Assembly (NCBI GenBank): GCA_015488935.1
Contig: WFMU01000231.1
Location: forward strand, 1 to 5,906
DNA from: Flavobacteriaceae bacterium
Lineage (GTDB): Bacteria > Bacteroidota > Bacteroidia > Flavobacteriales > Flavobacteriaceae
DNA length: 5,906 bases
Reading direction: 5' to 3'
Under the pieces are notes generated by a model, which was not told the origin of the DNA, made no database searches, and worked only from the letters and a program-made list of their open reading frames with translations. Shown piece after piece: positions 1-5,673 of the stretch (the first letter of the stretch is position 1; each line of letters starts with the position of its first letter). A program made the position numbers and the translations under genes.

Positions 1-1004
1 AAAACACCACTTGTATATTCTGGTTTGTTTATGATAATATACAAATCTTCTACGTTTAAATTAATTAATAAGAATAATAATCCACCTGCCAACAATTGAT
101 TTATTGAGCTGCTTTTATACAAGTTTTTAACTGCTTCTAAATTATTGGTGTTTAAAGCTTTTGCGGTAATTGGCGTTGCAATTTGTTGCATAGCTCTTGC
201 AGGAATTCCAACTACAGAAGCAATATAAATACCAACAGAGTAATAGGCAACTTTAGAAATTCCTTCTTGAATTTGTGGAATCATAAATTTATCAATTTCC
301 AAAAGGATAAAACCAGCAGAACCAGCCAAAATGATATAAAAAGAATAGTTAATAATTTTTTTAAAATTTTGTGGAAATCGAAATATTAGCTTTGGTTTGT
401 ATAAATGTAATGCATAAAATAGCATGATAAATAAACGAATTCCCCAAACAATAACTACTGCATAAATAAATTGCTCGTCTGTAATTTGTTTAAAATAAAC
501 TAAAATTAATAAAATAGAAGTACAAAAACGTGCAAAAACTTCTTTAATTAAATTGCCCCAAACCGACTGAAGTTGTACTTTACTCCAAGCATAAAACAAT
601 TCAAAATACCCCATAAAAATGGCAATTAAAAAGATGAGATAGGTGTAATTTTTTATTAGTGGGTTTTTTTGTGACAGCCAATTGGAAAGTTGTTCGTAGG
701 TAAAAATTCCAATCATTGTAGTAGGTATAATAACAACTAAAGGCAATAAAAGTGAGGTTGTTAAAAAAATATCTTTTTCTTTTTTTGTTTGATAGGAAGA
801 ATAAAATTTAATTACCGTATTGTGCATACCAAACAATAAAAGTGGTAAAATAATGGTAGCTGTAGAAAGTAAAAAAGTGATTAAACCAAAATAGTTTGCA
901 TCTAAAAAATGGGTGTATAAAAACAAAACATTAATTCCGCCTATGGCAAAGCCAATAAATAAAATAATGGTATTAATTGCAGACTGTTTATATACGATTC
1001 CCAT
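1..1004 (-). CDS. Polysaccharide/lipopolysaccharide flippase-like membrane protein, MOP superfamily (partial, C-terminus off the left edge)
   Basis: The frame opens at ATG 1004-1002 (MGIVYKQSAINTIILFIGFA) and stays open for 334 codons to the window edge; family members usually run to about 480-500 residues, so roughly the last third is missing. Seen: an almost continuous series of hydrophobic segments (about residues 8-30, 38-60, 80-101 and onward), few charges, a short acidic/basic loop (KKEKD) near residue 75, and a later AGSAGFILLEIDKFMIPQIQ segment followed by a GIPARAMQQIATPIT stretch. These resemble the Wzx/RfbX-type 'lipopolysaccharide biosynthesis protein' common in Flavobacteriia. 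Members of the family move lipid-linked glycans across the inner membrane; the substrate here cannot be told. It starts 12 bases after the MATE gene ends, so the two are probably co-transcribed. An ATG at 1017 overlapping the MATE stop is in another frame and closes after nine codons, so 1004 is the chosen start. No Shine-Dalgarno sequence is visible, as is usual in this phylum. Confidence 0.85.
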   Translation of the reverse strand, partial: MGIVYKQSAINTIILFIGFAIGGINVLFLYTHFLDANYFGLITFLLSTATIILPLLLFGMHNTVIKFYSSYQTKKEKDIFLTTSLLLPLVVIIPTTMIGIFTYEQLSNWLSQKNPLIKNYTYLIFLIAIFMGYFELFYAWSKVQLQSVWGNLIKEVFARFCTSILLILVYFKQITDEQFIYAVVIVWGIRLFIMLFYALHLYKPKLIFRFPQNFKKIINYSFYIILAGSAGFILLEIDKFMIPQIQEGISKVAYYSVGIYIASVVGIPARAMQQIATPITAKALNTNNLEAVKNLYKSSSINQLLAGGLLFLLINLNVEDLYIIINKPEYTSGV

Positions 1005-1016
1005 AATAATGTAACA

Positions 1017-2369
1017 TCAATTGTCTTTTTGTTTTATTAATTTCCTCGAAAGATACTGAAATCTTAAAAATAAGAGTAGTGCAGAGATCGTTAAACTAAT
1101 TAAAAGTCCAATCCAGATACCAAAAGTACGCAATTCTGTGTGTAAACCAAGATAATAGCTAATAGGAAATCCAATAATCCAATAGGCTATAAAAGTAATA
1201 TATGTTGGCGCAATAACATCTTGTAATCCTCTTAAAGCAGCTAAAATTACTGCTTGTAAACCATCGGATATTTGAAATATACCAGCAATTATTAATAGGC
1301 CAGAGGCAATTTTAATAACTTCTAAATTACGTGTAAATAATAGTGGTAATAGATTTCTAAAGAGCATAAATAAAATGGTAAAGACAGACATTATCATAAA
1401 AATTAATACAAAATTAGAAATAGCAATTCGTCTTAAATTTTTAAAATGTTGCAATCCTTTTTGATTACCAACTCTAATGGTTGTTGCAACACCAATACCA
1501 ATAGAAATCATAAAAGTTGTAGCAGACATTTTTATGGCAATTTGATTTGCTGCTTGTGGAAAAGCTCCAAGTGTCCCAGCAAGTAAAATGGAAGCGGTAA
1601 ATACACCAACTTCAAATAGCATTTGTAAAGCAGAAGGTAAACCAATATTAATAATTTTTTTAAATAATTTTTTACTTATTTCCTGTCGTTTTAAAGGCGC
1701 TAAATAAGGTTTAAAAATAGCTCTGTGATGTAAAATATAGAGCATAAAGATAACCATTACAATTCTAGAAACTAATGTGCCAATTGCAGCGCCAACAATA
1801 CCCATTTTTGGAAAAATCCACCAACCATAGATTAACATAAAATTTAAAGTAATATTAATGACATTAGTAATTAATGTTGCCTGCATGGCATATTTTGTTT
1901 GTGATAAACCATCGGTAAATTGTTTTAAACCTTGAAAAATAATCATAGGAAACATAGAAATAGCAACAATTTCAAAATATGGAATGGCAAGTTTTACTAC
2001 TTCTACTGGTTGATTTAAATGATGTAGAATAGGCTTAATAAGGAGTAAAAATGCAATTAAAATGAATGCTAAAGAAATCATTAAAATCATGCTATGTTGA
2101 AATTGTAATCTTCCTTTTTTATGATTTTTTTCGCCATCAGACTCTGCAATTAATGGTGTAATAGCAAACGAAAATCCAATACCAATAGAAATAGCAATAA
2201 AAATAAGGCTATTACCAAGCGAAGTAGCTGCTAATTTTACAGGACCAAGACTTCCAACCATAATATCATCAACTAAACCAACCAGTAAATGACCTAACGA
2301 ACCAGTCATAACTGGCAGTGCTAATTTTAAATTAGTTTTAAATTCTAGTGTATAATCTGATAATGCCAA
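1017..2369 (-). CDS. MATE family (NorM-type) multidrug/cation efflux transporter
   Basis: This 450-residue polytopic protein has the length and about twelve hydrophobic segments expected of a MATE antiporter, which exports organic cations or metabolites across the inner membrane in exchange for Na+ or H+. Diagnostic segments: LVDDIMVGSLG (residues 32-42) in the first helix, AITPLIAESDG (69-79), GLKQFTDGLSQTKYAM (147-162), LPSALQMLFEVGVF (244-257) and FQISDGLQAVILAALRGLQD (365-384). D34, E253 and D369 fall where the NorM family carries its cation-coupling acids, so the transporter looks intact. The two halves repeat the same fold, as in all MATE proteins. The start is unusual: the frame has no ATG between an upstream TAA (2384-2382) and residue 21, and TTG at 2369-2367 places the N-terminus where homologues normally begin. 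A -7 promoter-like element lies about 28 bases upstream and a terminator hairpin separates it from the previous gene, so it probably begins its own unit with the flippase gene that follows. Substrate unknown. Confidence 0.95.
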   Translation of the reverse strand: MALSDYTLEFKTNLKLALPVMTGSLGHLLVGLVDDIMVGSLGPVKLAATSLGNSLIFIAISIGIGFSFAITPLIAESDGEKNHKKGRLQFQHSMILMISLAFILIAFLLLIKPILHHLNQPVEVVKLAIPYFEIVAISMFPMIIFQGLKQFTDGLSQTKYAMQATLITNVINITLNFMLIYGWWIFPKMGIVGAAIGTLVSRIVMVIFMLYILHHRAIFKPYLAPLKRQEISKKLFKKIINIGLPSALQMLFEVGVFTASILLAGTLGAFPQAANQIAIKMSATTFMISIGIGVATTIRVGNQKGLQHFKNLRRIAISNFVLIFMIMSVFTILFMLFRNLLPLLFTRNLEVIKIASGLLIIAGIFQISDGLQAVILAALRGLQDVIAPTYITFIAYWIIGFPISYYLGLHTELRTFGIWIGLLISLTISALLLFLRFQYLSRKLIKQKDN

Positions 2370-2396
2370 TAGTTGATTTTTTTAAGTTTGGGTTGG

Positions 2397-2404
2397 CAAA
2401 TATA
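2397..2404 (-). promoter_or_regulatory. Bacteroidota-type -7 promoter element (TAnnTTTG) upstream of the MATE gene
   Basis: Read on the minus strand this is TATATTTG, an exact match to the TAnnTTTG -7 consensus of the Bacteroidota primary sigma factor. It ends 27 bases before the proposed TTG start, leaving room for a short untranslated leader of about 20 bases. No TTG -33 element is present at the usual 17-23 base spacing, so the promoter may be weak or need an activator. The element sits inside a perfect 12-bp palindrome (2397-2408, CAAATATATTTG), so the plus strand carries the same octamer, but no gene follows in that direction. Inferred from the motif alone. Confidence 0.5.
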
Positions 2405-2431
2405 TTTGAATAAATCAGAAAATCTTTAAGA

Positions 2432-2448
2432 TATTGTTAAAAACAATA
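2432..2448 (-). repeat. Short inverted repeat (7-bp arms) between terminator and MATE promoter
   Basis: Arms 2432-2438 (TATTGTT) and 2442-2448 (AACAATA) pair perfectly around AAA. It lies upstream of the -7 element of the MATE gene and downstream of the large hairpin. It could be a secondary terminator stem or a regulator half-site pair. In DNA this AT-rich a repeat of this size may also arise by chance, and nothing in the sequence decides between these. Confidence 0.3.
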
Positions 2449-2479
2449 AAATTGTATTGGTATTATAATTGAAAATTGA

Positions 2480-2517
2480 AATACGATTAGAAAATAATTC
2501 TATTTTCTAATCGTATT
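2480..2517 (-). terminator. Perfect 17-bp inverted repeat, probable terminator of the lipid operon
   Basis: The left arm 2480-2496 and right arm 2501-2517 are exact reverse complements, with a four-base loop (2497-2500). The hairpin begins 17 bases past the stop codon of the alpha-oxoamine synthase gene. On the minus strand the downstream side reads TTCAATTTTC, which is T-rich but not an unbroken T run, so intrinsic termination is likely but not certain; mRNA 3'-end stabilisation is an alternative. The perfect pairing makes it far more regular than chance for this AT-rich background. A smaller hairpin with 7-bp arms follows at 2432-2448. Confidence 0.7.
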
Positions 2518-2534
2518 CCATAATTTAGTTGGTA

Positions 2535-3755
2535 TTATTGTTTTGTTAAATTTTCGATAAAAGGTTTCATTTTTTCAAAGACTGTAATGGTTTCTTCGAC
2601 ATCTTTAATGCGGTGTGCTGCTGTAGGAATAATTCGTAATATTATCATTCCTTTTGGAATTACAGGATATACGACCATTGAGGTAAATACACCATATTTT
2701 TCTCTCATTTCTTTTACTATTTTTCTAGCATCTTCAATAGAGCCTTTAATATAAACTGGTGTTACTGCAGAATTTGTAATACCTATATCGTATCCTATTT
2801 TGGTTAATCCAGTTTGTAATGCATTCACAATTTTCCAAAGTTTATCTTTGTGTTCTGTAGATTCTCTTAATAATTTTAATTTGTAAAGCGCACCTTCTAC
2901 CATTGGCATTGGAAGTGATTTTGCAAATATTTGTGAGCGCATGGTGTATTGTAGGTGTAGTATTATTTCTTTTGTTGAAGCTACAAAGGCACCAATACTA
3001 GCAAAACTTTTGGCAAATGTTGCAAAATAAATATCAATTTCATCTTGTACACCTTGTTCAAAGCTACAACCTTGTCCTTGTGGTCCCATTGTTCCAAAAC
3101 CATGAGCATCATCAATAAAAATGCGGAAGTTAAATTCTTTTTTTAAGGCAACAATTTCTTTTAGTTTTCCTTGGTCTCCACGCATACCAAAAACACCTTC
3201 TGATATTACTAATATAGCGCCACCAGTTTCATCAATAACTTTTTGTGCACGTTCTAGTGCTTTTTTTAAGCTATCCATATCGTTGTGTTCATAAACAAAT
3301 CGTTTTCCTAAATGTAAAGATACACCGTCAACAATACATGCGTGTGATTCGTAGTCATATACAATTACATCATGCCGATCTACTAAACTTTGTATGATAG
3401 AGATAACACCTTGGTAACCATAATTTAATAAAAATGCAGCTTCTTTATTTTCAAAAGCAGCAATTTCATTTTGAAATTGTTCGTGTTTTGTGGTATGTCC
3501 AGACATCATTCTAGAACCCATTGGATAGGCAAGTCCCCATTTTGCAGTTGCTTCTGTATCTCTTTTTCGAACTTCTGGATTATTAGCCAAGCCTAAATAA
3601 TCATTTAAACTCCACATAATAACCTCTTTACCATTAAATTGCATTCTTGGACCTAAATCACCTTCAAGTTTTGGAAACATATAGTATCCTTCACTAGATA
3701 ATGCATAATCTTTAAGAGGTCCTTGTTTATTCGTAATTTTATCAAATAAATCCAT
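2535..3755 (-). CDS. capB: Alpha-oxoamine synthase family PLP enzyme, probable cysteate-C-fatty acyltransferase (CapB) or serine palmitoyltransferase
   Basis: This 406-residue cytosolic enzyme belongs to fold-type I, alpha-oxoamine synthases (BioF/Kbl/SPT family), which condense an acyl thioester with an amino acid and release CO2. Visible landmarks: WSLNDYLGL (48-56), PMGSRMMSGHT (78-88), SHACIVDG with the PLP-stacking H138 (137-144), SEGVFGMRGDQGKL (185-198), IDDAHGFG with D215 and H218 (214-221), TFAKSFAS with the Schiff-base lysine K249 (246-253), and VVYPVIPKGMIILRIIPTA (361-379). All catalytic residues are present and the length is normal. The MDLFDKI opening and MSGHT/AYPMG style match the long-chain-base synthases of Bacteroidota better than Kbl (threonine degradation) or BioF (biotin), and no tdh or bio gene is nearby. 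A CBS-like gene and an SDR in the same operon suggest cysteate as the amino acid (capnine synthesis); serine (sphingolipid synthesis) is the main alternative. The ATG has an A-rich leader (AACAACAA). It lies 44 bases after the VOC gene and is the last gene before a hairpin. Family is near certain; substrate is inferred. Confidence 0.9.
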   Translation of the reverse strand: MDLFDKITNKQGPLKDYALSSEGYYMFPKLEGDLGPRMQFNGKEVIMWSLNDYLGLANNPEVRKRDTEATAKWGLAYPMGSRMMSGHTTKHEQFQNEIAAFENKEAAFLLNYGYQGVISIIQSLVDRHDVIVYDYESHACIVDGVSLHLGKRFVYEHNDMDSLKKALERAQKVIDETGGAILVISEGVFGMRGDQGKLKEIVALKKEFNFRIFIDDAHGFGTMGPQGQGCSFEQGVQDEIDIYFATFAKSFASIGAFVASTKEIILHLQYTMRSQIFAKSLPMPMVEGALYKLKLLRESTEHKDKLWKIVNALQTGLTKIGYDIGITNSAVTPVYIKGSIEDARKIVKEMREKYGVFTSMVVYPVIPKGMIILRIIPTAAHRIKDVEETITVFEKMKPFIENLTKQ

Positions 3756-3799
3756 TTGTTGTTAATTTTATATTATTTTTATATATAAAAGATATGTAA

Positions 3800-4867
3800 T
3801 TACTCTTTATATTTTTTTCTACTAAATTTCATAGTGTTTAATATCCATTTTGGCAATGCTTTTGTTGGATTTCGCTTTGTAAGGTTTAAATACCAGCCAA
3901 TTTTTTTTAAAATAGGTATCTTATGTGTTTCTACAAATTCAATAAGGCAGCCGTCTGGGTCTTCTATGTATGAAAATCGACCTGCGGCTTCTCCCATATC
4001 AAAGCTATTATCGCTATCTACTGTAAAAGGATATCCAAGCGCATTACATTCTTTTTTAAAGGTATCCATTCCAGTAACATCAAAACAAAGATGGATAAAA
4101 CCTAAATCTCCCCACAATCTATTTTCAAATATTTTTTTTGGCATTTTATTTATTACACTTACCAATTCAATTACACTAGGTCCTAATAATTCACTAAAGG
4201 CACCTTCTCTATTTTTACTGTGTTTTAGCAATACACGTTTTATTTTTTGCGTACCACCAGCGAGGTTTTTTAAATCATCAAAAATGCCTTCTTCTTCATA
4301 AATAATGGTATCATAGCCTAAGATTTTATTATAAAATTCTTTAGATTTTTCCATATCGCTAACGCCAATTACGGCACCATAACATCCTCCAAAAACGTTT
4401 GGAATTTTTTTATTAAACCAAGCATCGGCTTTTACAATTTGAAATAAATTACCATAAGGGTCTTTTACAAAAAAATGTTGTTCGCCATTAGGCATTTCTA
4501 AAATTTCTGAAACTATGGTTACATTATTTTTTTGTAGTTTATGATATGCTTTGGTAACATCGGTGGTTTTTATTTTTGTGGTATAAATACCTAAATCTCC
4601 TACTTGAAGCTCAAATTTTGCAGTTTGTGGTTTTCTGCTTGTATATTGCCAGATTTCAAAACCACCACCACCTTTTAAATTTAATGCGAGGATTGCATGT
4701 CTTTTTTGTGGTTTCCCATTGGTATATGGTAACATTAAACCTGCTTCTGCTGCTTCGTCAAACAAAGGCAAATCAAATCCAAAATTTTTATTGTACCAGT
4801 TCCATGCTTCATAAACATTAGATATTCCAATACCTACTTGTTGAATTCCACTAATAATTTTTGTCAT
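3800..4867 (-). CDS. Two-domain VOC superfamily protein of unknown function in the long-chain-base operon
   Basis: This 355-residue protein has two vicinal-oxygen-chelate domains (glyoxalase/bleomycin-resistance/extradiol dioxygenase fold), about residues 5-147 and 158-315, plus a basic, tryptophan-containing tail (316-355). In domain 1 the usual ligand positions hold Q10, E71 and Q143, with the typical VKDPYGNLFQIV signature (134-145). In domain 2, GVSDMEKSKEFYNKILGYD (168-186) is the classic VOC opening, but G164 sits where the first metal-binding His normally is; E234, H259 and E310 (EDPDGCLIEF, 302-311) remain. Four beta-alpha-beta modules resemble the overall build of two-domain dioxygenases, but the incomplete ligand set means catalysis cannot be assumed; a metal-dependent oxygenase, lyase/isomerase, or binding protein are all open. 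No signal peptide or membrane helix is seen. It starts at ATG nine bases after the SDR gene ends and precedes the acyl-condensing enzyme by 44 bases, so a role in the same lipid pathway is the natural inference. I do not recognise a specific function. Confidence 0.9.
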   Translation of the reverse strand: MTKIISGIQQVGIGISNVYEAWNWYNKNFGFDLPLFDEAAEAGLMLPYTNGKPQKRHAILALNLKGGGGFEIWQYTSRKPQTAKFELQVGDLGIYTTKIKTTDVTKAYHKLQKNNVTIVSEILEMPNGEQHFFVKDPYGNLFQIVKADAWFNKKIPNVFGGCYGAVIGVSDMEKSKEFYNKILGYDTIIYEEEGIFDDLKNLAGGTQKIKRVLLKHSKNREGAFSELLGPSVIELVSVINKMPKKIFENRLWGDLGFIHLCFDVTGMDTFKKECNALGYPFTVDSDNSFDMGEAAGRFSYIEDPDGCLIEFVETHKIPILKKIGWYLNLTKRNPTKALPKWILNTMKFSRKKYKE

Positions 4868-4876
4868 TTTACAGAA

Positions 4877-5671
4877 TTATGTCGATTTAACTTTATCTAT
4901 TATATGGTAATATACGAAGGGTAAGAATTTTCGGATATAAACCATAGATAATTCCTTTCCTCCAATAAACACCTCCTTTTTCTTTTTTTGGATACCACGT
5001 ATAATTTTTTTTGCACAATAACTAACACTTACACCACCAGCTTGAATATTATCTAGTTTGTTATTTGTACTGCCATCATTTAAAATAGCATTATACGATA
5101 TGTTTGTTTTTACAAATCCAGGTATTGCAATAAGAATTTGTATGTTATCTGCTTTTAATTCGGCTCGTAAGGTTTCGTAAAAGCCATGAAGGGCATGTTT
5201 TGCAGCACAATATGCAGAACGTTTAGGAACACCAAATTTACCAGCTATAGAACTAGTAGTTACAATAGTGCCACTTTGTTGTTCTAACATATATGGTAAT
5301 ACTGCTTTTGTTAGTGCAATGTTACCAAAATAATCAATTTCCATTATTTTTTTGTCGATTTCGAGAGGTGTTTCTTTTGCAAATGAACGTTGACTAATGC
5401 CTCCATTATTGATAAGAATATCAATTCGTTTGTATTTTGCAATAACTGTTTTACAAATTTCTGAAAAATTTTCTTGTTGTTCTAAATCGAGGATTTGTAT
5501 GTGTGTTTCTGCACCTAAAATTTCACATTTACGAGCAACGTCTTTTAATTTTTTTTTATTTCGAGATGATAAAATAATGATTGCTGATTTTTTAGCAAAT
5601 TCTAAAGAAAGTGCTTGTCCTATTCCAGAGGAGGCTCCAGTAATCCAAACTATTTTATTTTTAAAAATCAC
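4877..5671 (-). CDS. Short-chain dehydrogenase/reductase, candidate 3-ketocapnine (or 3-ketosphinganine) reductase
   Basis: This 264-residue classical SDR has a complete set of motifs: TGASSGIG cofactor loop (11-18), D62, NNGG (88-91, where most family members have NNAG), N117, catalytic S141, Y154 and K158 (SAYCAAKHALHG). R37 after the second beta strand favours NADP(H). The NNGGISQRS segment and the hydrophobic C-terminal stretch (about 243-258, MVYIRKFLPFVYYHII) resemble the DHRS7-like branch, which also includes reductases of lipid keto groups; the C-terminal stretch may let it sit on the membrane surface. In this operon the obvious job is NADPH reduction of the 3-keto product of the alpha-oxoamine synthase. 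Start choice: no ATG exists in frame after the TGA at 5698-5696, and GTG at 5671-5669 puts the TGASSGIG loop at the normal distance from the N-terminus. The GTG shares its first base with the TAG stop of the upstream gene (TAGTG), implying translational coupling. The substrate is inferred from context; the SDR assignment is secure. Confidence 0.93.
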   Translation of the reverse strand: MIFKNKIVWITGASSGIGQALSLEFAKKSAIIILSSRNKKKLKDVARKCEILGAETHIQILDLEQQENFSEICKTVIAKYKRIDILINNGGISQRSFAKETPLEIDKKIMEIDYFGNIALTKAVLPYMLEQQSGTIVTTSSIAGKFGVPKRSAYCAAKHALHGFYETLRAELKADNIQILIAIPGFVKTNISYNAILNDGSTNNKLDNIQAGGVSVSYCAKKIIRGIQKKKKEVFIGGKELSMVYIRKFLPFVYYHIIDKVKST

Positions 5672-5673
5672 TA
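5669..5673 (-). promoter_or_regulatory. TAGTG stop/start overlap coupling the CBS-like gene to the SDR
   Basis: The last base of the TAG stop (5673-5671) of the upstream PLP-enzyme gene is the first base of the GTG start (5671-5669) of the SDR gene. No Shine-Dalgarno sequence precedes it. A terminating ribosome could restart here, which would keep the two proteins at linked levels. The arrangement supports the GTG as the true start, since no other start codon is available in frame. Confidence 0.6.

Noticed and set aside
183..389. 68-codon plus-strand open frame antisense to the flippase gene
   Set aside because: Asn/Ser/Lys-rich low-complexity translation opposite a clear membrane-protein frame; no independent support.
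3777..3790. Perfect 14-bp palindrome TTTTATATATAAAA between the VOC and alpha-oxoamine synthase genes
   Set aside because: It consists only of A and T with a TATATA core, easily expected by chance in a 44-base AT-rich gap; a nearby TATCTTTT is only an imperfect -7 match, so I do not call an internal promoter or terminator.
3834..4301. 155-codon plus-strand open frame antisense to the VOC gene
   Set aside because: It lies wholly within the well-supported VOC coding region on the opposite strand, its translation resembles no family I know, and long antisense frames are a common by-product of coding sequence.
4576..4821. 81-codon plus-strand open frame antisense to the N-terminal part of the VOC gene
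   Set aside because: Entirely overlapped by the VOC frame, whose domain-1 motifs are clear; the hydrophobic translation is a shadow.
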